A stretch of DNA of 64,000 nt, taken from Chryseobacterium sp. StRB126. Lineage in GTDB: Bacteria > Bacteroidota > Bacteroidia > Flavobacteriales > Weeksellaceae. The DNA is taken from assembly GCF_000829375.1 (NCBI RefSeq), contig NZ_AP014624.1:2604001-2668000 (forward strand). The letters run 5' to 3'. Shown piece by piece: positions 8,997 to 18,102 of this stretch. A program made the translations under genes and the position numbers. Under the pieces are notes generated by a model. The model did no database searches. It had not been told where the DNA came from and saw only the letters and a program-made list of their open reading frames with translations. The first letter of the stretch is position 1, and each line of letters begins with the position of its first letter.

Positions 8997-10550
8997 ATGA
9001 AAAATAAGAATTTTATATATAAAGGACTTGCTGTTACGATGTTGGCAGGTTTAAGTTTCAGTACCATTGCCTGCGGAGGCTCTTATCTGGATGAAGTGGA
9101 AAACTCAGGATCTTTTAAAACGGATATGTATTTTAAGAATGAGACTCAATCTTTTAGTGCATTGGTATCTGTATATGATGTTTTAAGAAAATATTCCAGC
9201 GGCTTCGAAAATACAGTCACTTTTTTTAATGCGGGATCTGATGATTTTTACTCAGGAGGAGGAAGTTCTAATGACGGAGCTGGTATACAGGGAATGAATA
9301 ACTATGCCATAAATCCTAATACGATGCCTGCAAGTTATTGGAGAGATTACTATCAGGGAATAGCAAGGGCTAATCTTTTGATAGAGAATGTTCCAAAAGC
9401 AGACATGAGTGATGAACTTAAAAAAAGATTCAGTGCTGAAGCAAAAGTACTGAGATCTCTGTACTATTTTGAACTTTTAAGAATGTTTGGAAATATTCCC
9501 TTAGTCCTTAAGAGTGTGAAATTTGATGATGATTACTGGCATATTCCACAGGCAAAACCGAGTGAAGTATACGTTCAGATAGAAAATGATATTCTTGCTT
9601 CCATTCCGGATTTAATGATGACAGCCAATGGTAATGACAAAGGGAGGATTACACAGGGAACAGCCAGAGCAATATTAGGAAAAATTTATTTGTATGATAA
9701 AAAAATGCCTGAAGCAGCAACCCAATTCGCAGCAGTGAACGGGACTCCTGGTGGCGTTAGCCAGTACGGATATAAATTAGTGGAAAAATATGCAGACCTG
9801 TTTAAGGTAGGATCAGAAAAATCAGATGAATATAAATTTTCAACAGAGTCTATTCTTGAAGTGATGCATACCAACAAAGCAAACTCTGACTGGAGTTTCT
9901 GGGGACAGGGAAAAGATGAAGGTAATTCCATCAATGCAATGCTAGGTCCACGTTCTTATTCTGTCAATAAAAAGATTGTGGATAATAAAGCACCAGATCT
10001 GTTTCCGGGTTGGTCATTCAATACAGTAACACAAGATTTATATGACTTTATGCAGGGAGATCCTAGATTAGATGTGACTATTTTTAATATAAAACCATGG
10101 GTAGACCAGGGTAAAGTAACTTATAGTCCTGCGTTTGCGGATACTGGGTATTTTTTAAATAAATATATGCCTACCAGAGATTTGGTAAGTTCACTTCCTG
10201 GAGCTCCTGAGCTCAATTTCAGACAGAATTATATTGCCATACGATTAGCTGATACCTATCTTATGGAAGCAGAAGCTTTAGGTGGAGCTGGTGCCAGGGC
10301 TCAAGCACTGTTGGATGCGGTAAGAGCAAGAGTTGGTTTAGCATCGGTTCCTGTTTCAATACAGGCTATTAAAGATGAAAGAAGACGAGAACTTGCCGGT
10401 GAAGGCCATAGATGGTTTGACCTTGTAAGATGGGGCGATGCTCCTTCAAAGCTAGCATTTAAAGGATTTAAAGCCAATAAAAACGAAATCTTACCCATTC
10501 CGTATAATGAATTGCCGAATACATCGCTGCACCAAAATCCGGGATATTAA
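8997..10550 (+). CDS. SusD/RagB-family surface glycan-binding lipoprotein
   Basis: A 517-residue lipoprotein: the signal peptide ends at a lipobox TIAC with Cys26, followed by GGSYLDE. The family pattern is clear: an N-terminal TPR-like helical scaffold (YYQGIARANLLIENV, AEAKVLRSLYYFELLRMFGNIPLV) and a C-terminal segment with IRLADTYLMEAEAL, ERRRELAGEGHRWFDLVRWG and ILPIPYNELPNT, typical of RagB/SusD. It forms the lid of the SusC transporter and binds glycan at the cell surface. The gene starts 11 bases after SusC and ends 2 bases before the first GH30 gene, so the three genes are tightly coupled. Confidence 0.95.
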   Translation: MKNKNFIYKGLAVTMLAGLSFSTIACGGSYLDEVENSGSFKTDMYFKNETQSFSALVSVYDVLRKYSSGFENTVTFFNAGSDDFYSGGGSSNDGAGIQGMNNYAINPNTMPASYWRDYYQGIARANLLIENVPKADMSDELKKRFSAEAKVLRSLYYFELLRMFGNIPLVLKSVKFDDDYWHIPQAKPSEVYVQIENDILASIPDLMMTANGNDKGRITQGTARAILGKIYLYDKKMPEAATQFAAVNGTPGGVSQYGYKLVEKYADLFKVGSEKSDEYKFSTESILEVMHTNKANSDWSFWGQGKDEGNSINAMLGPRSYSVNKKIVDNKAPDLFPGWSFNTVTQDLYDFMQGDPRLDVTIFNIKPWVDQGKVTYSPAFADTGYFLNKYMPTRDLVSSLPGAPELNFRQNYIAIRLADTYLMEAEALGGAGARAQALLDAVRARVGLASVPVSIQAIKDERRRELAGEGHRWFDLVRWGDAPSKLAFKGFKANKNEILPIPYNELPNTSLHQNPGY

Positions 10551-10552
10551 AT

Positions 10553-11977
10553 ATGAAGTTTCACAACTTATATAGTTTCTTTAAAGGTACTGCACTGCTT
10601 TGCGGTGTGGTACTTTTTCCTTTATCATGTACCTCAGTTGCTCAGAATAAAGGTGACGAAGTTCAATATTGGCTAACCAAAGGAGATGAAAGTATCCAAT
10701 TACAGTCTCAAACTCCAATCAGATTTGTAAATATGTCAAATAACTTTCAGAATATTGAAATTGATGATACCCAAAAGTTTCAATATGTTGATGGGTTTGG
10801 ATATACATTAACGGGAGGAAGTGTTGAGGTGATCAATCGTTTGTCACCAGCCAAAAGAAAAGCTTTACTGAACGAACTTTTCGGGAGTGATAAAAACTCT
10901 ATTTCCATTAGCTATTTGAGATTAAGCATAGGTGCTTCAGATCTTGATAGTGAAGTATTTTCCTATGATGATCTTCCGGAAGGGCAAACGGATGTTGAAC
11001 TTTCTAAATTTAGCCTGATAAAAGACAAAGACTTGATTGCTATGCTGAAGGAGATTTTGACCATTAATCCTAAAATTAAAATCATTGCAACGCCGTGGTC
11101 AGCACCAGTTTGGATGAAGGATAATGGAAAATCAAAAGGAGGAAGTTTAAAACCTGAATTTTATGAAACGTATGCACAATATTTTGTAAAATATATCCAG
11201 GGAATGAAAAAAGAAGGAATCATTATTGACGCCATCACACCTCAAAATGAACCTTTACATCCGGGTAATAACCCAAGTATGTACATGCCTTCTGAAAAAC
11301 AGAGAGATTTTATTAAAGGATATTTAGGACCTTCTTTTAAAACCAACAATATTAAAACCAAAATTGTTGTATACGATCATAATTGCAATAAACCGGAATA
11401 TGCTCTTGATATTCTAAAAGATCCTGAAGCTTACCAATATATTGATGGATCAGCTTTTCATTTGTATGAAGGTGATATTTCAGCATTAAGTACTGTTCAC
11501 GATGCTTTTCCTGATAAAAATCTATACTTTACCGAGCAATGGACAGGTTCAAAAGGAACATTCAATGAAGATCTGAACTGGCATATGAAAAATGTAATTA
11601 TCGGATCCATGAGAAACTGGAGCAAAACAGCTTTGGAATGGAATCTTGCCAATGATCCGAAATATGGGCCCCATACAGTGGGCGGATGTACCGAATGTAA
11701 AGGAGCTATTACTGTTTCAGACAGTGAGAATTTTACCAGAAATGTAGCTTATTATATTGTGGCTCATGCGTCTAAGTTTATACCTGCAGGTTCACAAGGT
11801 ATTGCTTCAACACAAACAAAATATTTATCCACAGCAGCATTTAAAACCCCAGCTGGAAAAACAGTGCTGATTGTTCAGAATGATAATAAGGCCGTTGAAA
11901 ATTTTAATATTAAATTTGCCGGAAAGATCGCTACAGTAAACATTCCTGGGCAATCTGCCGCAACTTATATTTTTTAA
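10553..11977 (+). CDS. GH30 glycoside hydrolase lipoprotein (probable beta-1,6-glucanase)
   Basis: A 474-residue lipoprotein with lipobox LSC (Cys26). The (beta/alpha)8 catalytic domain shows GFGYTLTGGS (81-90), TPWSAPVWMKDNG, the acid/base motif QNEP (Glu233) and the nucleophile motif LYFTEQ (Glu328), followed by the usual beta-sandwich. These are GH30 signatures. Bacteroidota GH30 members of subfamilies 1 and 3 cleave beta-glucosides or beta-1,6-glucan. With SusC/SusD, GH3 and GH16 neighbours, a surface beta-1,6-glucanase acting on branched beta-1,3/1,6-glucan is the favoured reading. The activity is inferred, the family is firm. Confidence 0.9.
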   Translation: MKFHNLYSFFKGTALLCGVVLFPLSCTSVAQNKGDEVQYWLTKGDESIQLQSQTPIRFVNMSNNFQNIEIDDTQKFQYVDGFGYTLTGGSVEVINRLSPAKRKALLNELFGSDKNSISISYLRLSIGASDLDSEVFSYDDLPEGQTDVELSKFSLIKDKDLIAMLKEILTINPKIKIIATPWSAPVWMKDNGKSKGGSLKPEFYETYAQYFVKYIQGMKKEGIIIDAITPQNEPLHPGNNPSMYMPSEKQRDFIKGYLGPSFKTNNIKTKIVVYDHNCNKPEYALDILKDPEAYQYIDGSAFHLYEGDISALSTVHDAFPDKNLYFTEQWTGSKGTFNEDLNWHMKNVIIGSMRNWSKTALEWNLANDPKYGPHTVGGCTECKGAITVSDSENFTRNVAYYIVAHASKFIPAGSQGIASTQTKYLSTAAFKTPAGKTVLIVQNDNKAVENFNIKFAGKIATVNIPGQSAATYIF

Positions 11978-11987
11978 TCGAATAAGT

Positions 11988-14210
11988 ATGAAGAGAGTTT
12001 ATTTGTTACTGGCATTCTCAGCATTTGGAATGAGCATCTACGCACAGAAAACAACAGATCAGAGAGTAGCAGAGCTTTTATCTAAAATGACACTGGAAGA
12101 AAAAATAGGGCAGATGGTTCAATATAGCGGGTTTGAATACGCCACAGGACCTCAGCATTCTAATTCAGCTGCAGTGCTGGAAGAAATCAAAAAGGGAAAA
12201 GTTGGCTCTATGCTTAATGTTGCAGGAGCAGAAGAAACCAGGGCATTTCAGAAACTGGCTATGCAATCCCGGTTGAAGATTCCTTTATTGTTCGGACAGG
12301 ATGTTATTCATGGATACAGAACTACTTTTCCTGTCAATATTGGACAGGCGGCGAGTTGGGACCTGGGAATGATAGAGAAATCAGAAAGAATTGCAGCTAC
12401 AGAAGCTTCAGCTTATGGCATCCACTGGACTTTTGCGCCGATGGTAGACATTGCCAGAGACCCAAGGTGGGGAAGAGTGATGGAGGGTTCGGGGGAGGAT
12501 ACTTACCTCGGAACTCAAATCGGATTGGCAAGAATTAAAGGATTTCAGGGAAAAGGATTAGGAAGCCTCGATGCCATTATGGCCTGTGCAAAACATTTTG
12601 CAGCATATGGTGCTGCGGTAGGGGGAAGAGACTATAATTCTGTTGACATGAGCCTTAGGCAACTGAATGAAACCTACCTTCCACCTTTTAAAGCTGCAGC
12701 CGAAGCGGGAGTTGCTACGTTCATGAATTCTTTCAATGATATCAACGGAATTCCAGCAACAGCCAATCAATATATCCAAAGAAATTTACTAAAAGGAAAA
12801 TGGAATTATAAAGGTTTTGTGGTTTCGGACTGGGGGAGTATTGGAGAAATGATTCCTCATGGATTTGCCAAAAATGGTGCTGAGGCTGCTGAAAAAGCAA
12901 TACAGGGAGGCAGCGATATGGATATGGAAAGTAGAGTATATATGGCAGAACTTCCGAAGCTTGTTAAAGAAGGAAAAGTAGATGCTAAACTGGTGGATGA
13001 TGCTACTGGAAGAATTTTAACCAAAAAATTCGAGATGGGGCTTTTCGACGATCCTTACCGGTTCAGTAATGAAAAAAGACAGAAAGAACAGGTTGATAAC
13101 CAGGAAAATAGAAAATTCGGAAGAGAATTTGGATCTAAAAGCATGGTGCTCCTTAAAAATAAAGAAAATATCCTTCCGCTTTCAAAGTCAGTAAAGACAG
13201 TGGCTTTGATTGGTCCGTTCGGAAAGGAAACCGTAGCTAATCATGGGTTTTGGTCTATTGCTTTTAAAGATGATACCCAGAGAATTGTTTCACAGTTTGA
13301 CGGGATTAAAAATCAACTTGATAAAAACTCTACCTTATTGTATGCAAAAGGATGTAATGTAGATGATCAGGATAAAACAATGTTTGCAGAAGCAATAGAG
13401 GCAGCTAGAAAATCAGATGTGGTAATTATGACTTTAGGAGAGGGACATGCGATGAGTGGTGAAGCAAAAAGCCGTAGCAATATTGGCTTTTCTGGGGTGC
13501 AGGAAGATCTGTTGAAAGAAGTTGCCAAAACAGGAAAACCGATTATTCTTATGATTAATGCAGGAAGACCTTTGATTTTCAACTGGGCAGCAGACCATAT
13601 TCCTGCTATTGTTTATACCTGGTGGCTGGGAACGGAAGCCGGAAATTCTATTGCTGATGTTCTGTTTGGAACAGTAAACCCAAGTGGAAAACTTCCGATG
13701 ACTTTTCCAAGAACTGAAGGACAGATTCCGGTTTATTATAATCATTACAATACGGGCAGACCAGCAAAAAATAATACAGACAGAAATTATGTTTCAGCAT
13801 ATATTGATCTTGACAACGATCCGAAATTCCCGTTTGGATTTGGATTGAGCTATACAGACTTTACTTATTCCGATATGATTCTAAGTTCCGAAAACCTGAA
13901 AGGAAGTCAGAAATTAAATATAAGCGTTACTGTTTCCAATACTGGTAAATATGACGGAGAAGAAGTGGTGCAGCTTTATATAAGAGATCTTTTTGGGAAA
14001 GTAGTAAGGCCTGTAAAAGAATTGAAAGGTTTTAAAAAAATATTCATCAAAAAAGGAGAATTCCAAAAAGTAGAATTTACCCTGACGCCGGATGATCTGA
14101 AGTTTTTTGATGACGAATTGAATTTTGACTGGGAAATGGGTGAGTTTGATATTATGGTGGGAACCAATTCTCAGAATGTACAAACCAAAAGAATTAATTG
14201 GCAGAAATAA
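11988..14210 (+). CDS. bglX: GH3 beta-glucosidase, BglX type (periplasmic)
   Basis: The 740-residue protein has a Sec signal peptide (1-19, SIYA-Q). The N-terminal GH3 barrel contains KHFAAYG (202-208) and the nucleophile motif VSDWG with Asp281. It is followed by the alpha/beta sandwich domain (GEGHAMSGEAKSR) and a C-terminal fibronectin-III-like domain (VSNTGKYDGEEVVQLYIRD). Length and domain order match periplasmic BglX beta-glucosidases, which release glucose from the non-reducing end of beta-glucans. In this operon it should finish the degradation of oligosaccharides brought in by SusC/SusD. It begins 10 bases after the GH30 stop codon. Confidence 0.93.
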   Translation: MKRVYLLLAFSAFGMSIYAQKTTDQRVAELLSKMTLEEKIGQMVQYSGFEYATGPQHSNSAAVLEEIKKGKVGSMLNVAGAEETRAFQKLAMQSRLKIPLLFGQDVIHGYRTTFPVNIGQAASWDLGMIEKSERIAATEASAYGIHWTFAPMVDIARDPRWGRVMEGSGEDTYLGTQIGLARIKGFQGKGLGSLDAIMACAKHFAAYGAAVGGRDYNSVDMSLRQLNETYLPPFKAAAEAGVATFMNSFNDINGIPATANQYIQRNLLKGKWNYKGFVVSDWGSIGEMIPHGFAKNGAEAAEKAIQGGSDMDMESRVYMAELPKLVKEGKVDAKLVDDATGRILTKKFEMGLFDDPYRFSNEKRQKEQVDNQENRKFGREFGSKSMVLLKNKENILPLSKSVKTVALIGPFGKETVANHGFWSIAFKDDTQRIVSQFDGIKNQLDKNSTLLYAKGCNVDDQDKTMFAEAIEAARKSDVVIMTLGEGHAMSGEAKSRSNIGFSGVQEDLLKEVAKTGKPIILMINAGRPLIFNWAADHIPAIVYTWWLGTEAGNSIADVLFGTVNPSGKLPMTFPRTEGQIPVYYNHYNTGRPAKNNTDRNYVSAYIDLDNDPKFPFGFGLSYTDFTYSDMILSSENLKGSQKLNISVTVSNTGKYDGEEVVQLYIRDLFGKVVRPVKELKGFKKIFIKKGEFQKVEFTLTPDDLKFFDDELNFDWEMGEFDIMVGTNSQNVQTKRINWQK

Positions 14211-14296
14211 ACTCAGTAGAAACAGGATTTAATTTTCTCAATATAAAGAAAGATCTTAAAAAGACTTTAACTCAACATAATGACCATAAACATTGT

Positions 14297-15106
14297 ATGA
14301 ATTTAAAATCCAAAAATATTATCCAGCTTTGTGTAGGTACAATAGTGGCTTTATCGGTAACAAATTGTACTTCAACCAAAGTTGATTCCGGCAGAAAATT
14401 AATCTGGAGCGATGAATTTAATGGAAGAGGACTTCCTGACTCTTCAAAATGGAATTATGATATTGGAGGGAACGGATTTGGAAATGAAGAAGCTCAGTTT
14501 TATACAAAAAACAGGCTGGAAAATGCCCGTATGGAAAACGGAAATCTCGTTATCGAAGCCAGAAAAGAAAATTGGGAGGGAAATAAATATACTTCGGCCA
14601 GACTTTTAACCAAAGGAAAATTTTCTTTTCAATACGGAACGGTAGAAGTACGTGCAAAACTTCCAAAAGGCAGAGGAACCTGGCCGGCTATCTGGATGAT
14701 GAGTGAGGACATGAAGAAATGGCCGGATGATGGTGAACTTGATATTATGGAACATGTAGGATATAATCAGGGATATATTCATGCTTCAGTACATACCAAA
14801 AAATACAATCATATCCAGGGAACACAGAAAACGGATACTATGGTTGTAAAAGATGTAAGTGAAAAGTTTCATGTGTATAAAGCAGATTGGACCCCGGAAA
14901 AAATTGATGTTTATATAGATGATAAGAAATTTTTCACTTATGAAAACTTAGAAAAGACCAAGGATGCTTGGCCATTTGATCAGCCTTATTTTCTCATTTT
15001 AAATCTGGCGATAGGTGGTTTTTGGGGTGGAAAAGAAGGTGTTGATGATTATATTTTCCCACAGAAGTATTATATAGACTATGTACGAGTCTATCAAAAT
15101 AAATAA
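14297..15106 (+). CDS. GH16 endo-beta-1,3-glucanase (laminarinase-like) lipoprotein
   Basis: With the start at 14297 the protein has 269 residues and begins with a lipoprotein signal peptide whose lipobox is VTNC (Cys24). An in-frame ATG at 14198 would add 33 residues in front of the signal and overlap the GH3 gene, so it is rejected. The GH16 jelly roll includes WSDEFNG, WPAIWMM and the catalytic ELDIME motif (nucleophile Glu147, Asp149, acid/base Glu152). The extra Met between Asp and the second Glu (ExDxxE) is typical of beta-1,3-glucanases/laminarinases. It provides the endo-cutting activity of the locus, probably on the surface. The 86-base gap after GH3 is the longest in the operon. Confidence 0.9.
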   Translation: MNLKSKNIIQLCVGTIVALSVTNCTSTKVDSGRKLIWSDEFNGRGLPDSSKWNYDIGGNGFGNEEAQFYTKNRLENARMENGNLVIEARKENWEGNKYTSARLLTKGKFSFQYGTVEVRAKLPKGRGTWPAIWMMSEDMKKWPDDGELDIMEHVGYNQGYIHASVHTKKYNHIQGTQKTDTMVVKDVSEKFHVYKADWTPEKIDVYIDDKKFFTYENLEKTKDAWPFDQPYFLILNLAIGGFWGGKEGVDDYIFPQKYYIDYVRVYQNK

Positions 15107-15143
15107 TGAAAAAGGGGACATCGTAGTCCAAAAATAAAAAATC

Positions 15144-16583
15144 ATGAGAAAACTAATTGTAAGTTGTTTTGTAGTAGGTATTGTTATCAATGTCAATGCC
15201 CAGAATTATTGGAAAAAACATGAAGGAAAAACAGCTAAGGTAATTCTGACCAATTCTAAATTGAATGAAAGAATGACAGACAAAGGAGCCGTCAAATTTG
15301 AACAGTTTGGACAGCCAAAAGAAACGGAAGCCTGTATTTTTGTAGCTCCTGATTTTAAATATCAAAAACTGATCGGAATAGGGGGGGCTATTACAGATGC
15401 ATCCGCAGAGACCTTCTATAAAATGCCAAAGAATAAGCAAAAGGAAATTCTGGATGCTTATTTTGGTAAGAACGGATTGGGATATACTGTGGTACGTACT
15501 AATATGAATTCCTGTGACTTCTCCAGTGATTCTTATACCTATGTGGAGGATAATGATACTTCGTTAAAAACATTCAATGTTGCTCACGACGAGAAGTATA
15601 AGATTCCGATGATTAAGGAAGCCCAAAAAGCAATAGGAAATAATTTTACCTTCTATTTTTCTCCATGGAGCCCGCCCGCCTGGATGAAATCCAATAAAAG
15701 TTTATACAAAGGCGGAAGACTAGAAAACCAATATTATCAGACCTGGGCCGACTACTATATTAAGTTCATCAAAGAATACGAAAAAAGAGGAATTAATGTC
15801 TGGGGGTTAACTGTTCAGAATGAGCCTATGGCCACACAGTCTTGGGAATCATGCATCTATACAGCGGAAGAAGAAGGAGATTTCTTAAAGAATAATCTAG
15901 GTCCAACTTTATGGAAAAACGGATATAAAGATAAAAAAGTAATGATCTGGGATCACAACAGAGATTTGATTTATCAAAGAGCAACTACCACGCTCAGCGA
16001 TCCTGAAACTTCAAAATATGCCCATGGAATTGGATATCATTGGTACGAAACATGGAATAATAAGACTCAGCTTTTTGATAATCTGGCAGAAACACACAGA
16101 GCTTTTCCGGATAAATTTCTTGCCTTTACAGAAGGTTGTAAAGAGCAGTTTGCCATGGATAGAATTTATGACGTAAGCCTTGGAGAACTGTACAGCAAGA
16201 ATATGCTGAACGATTTTAATAAAGGAAATGCTTTATGGACAGATTGGAATATTTTACTGGATGAAACGGGAGGCCCCAACCATAAAGGAAATTTCTGTTT
16301 CGCTCCAATCATTGCAGACACAAAGACAGGAGAGGTGTTTTATACCTATGAATATTATTACATCGGACATGTTTCAAAGTATATTAAACCTAATGCACAA
16401 AGGATAGGTTCTTCTTCCAACAGAGCAGCACTAACTTCTTCAGCGTTTATGAATGAAAACGGCCAGCTGGTAACGGTAATCATGAACGATTCAGATAACG
16501 ATATTGAAACCAATCTTTGGATTGAAGGGATGGCTGCAAAGCTGAATGCACCCGCCCATTCTATACAGACCGTAATTTTATAA
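15144..16583 (+). CDS. Second GH30 glycoside hydrolase, secreted
   Basis: The 479-residue protein has a Sec signal peptide (1-19, NVNA-Q) but no lipobox, unlike the first GH30. Motifs: IGGAITDASAETF (79-91), SPWSPPAWMKSN, acid/base QNEP (Glu227) and nucleophile AFTEG (Glu330). It differs clearly in sequence from the GH30 at the front of the operon, so the two probably have different sites of action or linkage preference: one lipid-anchored and surface exposed, the other periplasmic. It is the last gene of the operon and is followed by a strong hairpin. Confidence 0.9.
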   Translation: MRKLIVSCFVVGIVINVNAQNYWKKHEGKTAKVILTNSKLNERMTDKGAVKFEQFGQPKETEACIFVAPDFKYQKLIGIGGAITDASAETFYKMPKNKQKEILDAYFGKNGLGYTVVRTNMNSCDFSSDSYTYVEDNDTSLKTFNVAHDEKYKIPMIKEAQKAIGNNFTFYFSPWSPPAWMKSNKSLYKGGRLENQYYQTWADYYIKFIKEYEKRGINVWGLTVQNEPMATQSWESCIYTAEEEGDFLKNNLGPTLWKNGYKDKKVMIWDHNRDLIYQRATTTLSDPETSKYAHGIGYHWYETWNNKTQLFDNLAETHRAFPDKFLAFTEGCKEQFAMDRIYDVSLGELYSKNMLNDFNKGNALWTDWNILLDETGGPNHKGNFCFAPIIADTKTGEVFYTYEYYYIGHVSKYIKPNAQRIGSSSNRAALTSSAFMNENGQLVTVIMNDSDNDIETNLWIEGMAAKLNAPAHSIQTVIL

Positions 16584-16609
16584 CATCATATTACTATTAT
16601 TTTAAAAGA

Positions 16610-16640
16610 GAATCGGCGGCCTCGAAGAGGCCGCCGATTC
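16610..16640. terminator. Perfect GC-rich hairpin, bidirectional terminator (copy 1)
   Basis: A 14-bp perfect stem with a GAA loop (GAATCGGCGGCCTC / GAGGCCGCCGATTC). It lies between the end of the glucan operon and the convergent end of the VgrG operon. The 29-base core is identical to that of the hairpin at 21473-21503. On the minus strand it is followed by TCTTTTAAAATAAT. Confidence 0.8.
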
Positions 16641-16665
16641 TTATATCAGGAATTATATGTAATGA

Positions 16666-17019
16666 TTATTTTATCTCATGTTTTTCTCCATGTCCTTTGT
16701 TCACTACTTCAATTTTTCCACCTGTACCACACATACAAAATGAATCCTCTGTAAGAATTTTGTAATTATTGATAGTGTCTTTTTCTGTGGTCTTTTGCCA
16801 AGCCGTTGGAGCAGGAGTACATGGTAAATATCCCCCTGAAGTAGGTTTTAATTTACATTGCCCAAAAGGTTTAATATTTACATTTGCCTGTTTATCCTGC
16901 TCCGTAGCAATATGTTTTTCTTCAGCCGTAGAGAAATTCTGGCTGGTAACACTAAGGGTACTTGGTGTTGTTCCTTGGTTACAGGATAATTGGGCGGTAT
17001 CAGTGATTTTTTGTGGCAT
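16666..17019 (-). CDS. DUF4280 PAAR-like spike-tip protein
   Basis: The 117-residue protein matches the DUF4280 pattern: LSCNQGTTPSTLSV near the start, NVNIKPFGQCKL in the middle, a PCTPAPTAW segment and a closing Cys/Gly pair (FCMCGTGGKIEVV). DUF4280 proteins are PAAR-like and are thought to cap the VgrG-type spike of contractile injection systems. It is the last gene of the minus-strand operon that begins with a VgrG fusion, 10 bases after the lipoprotein gene. No other structural type VI genes are in this window, so the spike complex would have to use a secretion apparatus encoded elsewhere. Confidence 0.8.
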   Translation of the reverse strand: MPQKITDTAQLSCNQGTTPSTLSVTSQNFSTAEEKHIATEQDKQANVNIKPFGQCKLKPTSGGYLPCTPAPTAWQKTTEKDTINNYKILTEDSFCMCGTGGKIEVVNKGHGEKHEIK

Positions 17020-17029
17020 TCTATGAAGT

Positions 17030-17734
17030 TTATTTTTTTTCGTAAACTATTTGCTTCTCACCATCACGACCCAAAATTTTAATTACTTTTAATAATTCTC
17101 CATTTGCTCCGTCTAACGTCAGGTAATACACCCCAAATACATCTTTATATTTTCCTTTAAAATTAATTTCCCAAGTAGAAGTATTATTTTGCAATACAGA
17201 ATTATTTGTTACTACAACTTGATCTTTTAGTAAATCTAATTTTAAATCATTTTCAATATATTTTTTGACTTGTTCCCAGTGGAATTTAAAGGGTTTATCC
17301 CAATCTTCAACTTTCGTAAGTTTACCTTGTTCATCATATTCATATTTATTGCCTTTTATAAAGCCATATTGTCCATACGTTTCCCACATTGTGTTTAGAG
17401 AGCCGTTTTTAAAATATTTCTTATGTGTTATAAATAAAGAATTTAATGGTGTGATATCTTTTAAAAAGGTGTATCCATCAATATCACTTTCGTATACTTT
17501 GTAACCATTTTTATCAATATATTCATAACTTCCAGACTCCTTATTTTTATGTTTAAAATAGTTTTCAATATCAAATTTTTCGGTTGTATAAGTTTGCATT
17601 GTTTTAGGGTTTATTGAGGTTTCTATTTGGGTAGGCTGTGACCTGTCTTTAATTATCTTGCCCGCTTTTTCTTTTTCTTGTGAATGGCAAGAAATTATTA
17701 TTAACAATAACTGTATTAAAATTATTTTTCTCAT
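17030..17734 (-). CDS. Lipoprotein of unknown function, candidate immunity protein 2
   Basis: The 234-residue protein has a lipoprotein signal (residues 1-16, IISC with Cys16). The mature part is polar and lysine/aspartate rich, with short repeats of a FKNGSLNTMWETYGQYG / YDEQGKLTKVEDW type that resemble MORN-like 'toxin-antitoxin' antitoxin repeats found in Bacteroidota. The C-terminal half (WEINFKGKYKDVFGVYYLTLDG) looks like a compact beta-rich domain. It overlaps the upstream lipoprotein gene by 4 bases (ATGA) and so is translationally coupled. Position behind a VgrG-protease gene and periplasmic or membrane targeting suggest an immunity role. I do not recognise a named family. Confidence 0.6.
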   Translation of the reverse strand: MRKIILIQLLLIIISCHSQEKEKAGKIIKDRSQPTQIETSINPKTMQTYTTEKFDIENYFKHKNKESGSYEYIDKNGYKVYESDIDGYTFLKDITPLNSLFITHKKYFKNGSLNTMWETYGQYGFIKGNKYEYDEQGKLTKVEDWDKPFKFHWEQVKKYIENDLKLDLLKDQVVVTNNSVLQNNTSTWEINFKGKYKDVFGVYYLTLDGANGELLKVIKILGRDGEKQIVYEKK

Positions 17735-18102
17735 TTTTTAATAAATTTTAAAGTGTCAGTACTTTCAATTCTGTATAATGTAAAAAGTAAATCTTTTTTA
17801 TAAAATAATTTGCCATATTGAAAATTATCAATATCAATTATATTTCCGTCAAATGTATATTTATGATATTCAATCTTATTTTCTCTCATTATTTGAGGAT
17901 TATCAGTATCCGTTTGATAGTACTGAATCTTAACTTTATTTGGATTAAAGATTAAACGGCAGGAATCATATATCATGTATCCACCAGAAGATGTTTTTGC
18001 ACAAGATGAACCTACTCTGGCTTCATATAATGTTTTATCCAAATTCTTTTTACAAGAGACTACACAAAAAATAACAAATGAAAAGACTATTTTTTTCATC
18101 AT
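17731..18102 (-). CDS. Small lipoprotein, candidate immunity protein 1
   Basis: The 123-residue protein has a lipoprotein signal (VVSC, Cys17). The mature part has two more cysteines (SSCAKTSSGGYMIYDSC) that could form a disulfide, then an alternating beta-rich pattern. Its start codon shares one base with the stop codon of the VgrG-metzincin gene (TAATG), so it is the gene most tightly coupled to the effector. This is the usual place for an immunity gene. The A+T content is visibly higher than in the housekeeping genes around it. No family is recognised. Confidence 0.6.
   Translation of the reverse strand: MMKKIVFSFVIFCVVSCKKNLDKTLYEARVGSSCAKTSSGGYMIYDSCRLIFNPNKVKIQYYQTDTDNPQIMRENKIEYHKYTFDGNIIDIDNFQYGKLFYKKDLLFTLYRIESTDTLKFIKK

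Noticed and set aside
13434..13745. 103-residue minus-strand frame inside bglX
   Set aside because: Antisense to the conserved GH3 domain, no signal or motif.
14198..14296. Upstream start of the GH16 gene
   Set aside because: It would overlap bglX and place 33 unrelated residues before a perfect lipoprotein signal peptide that starts at 14297.
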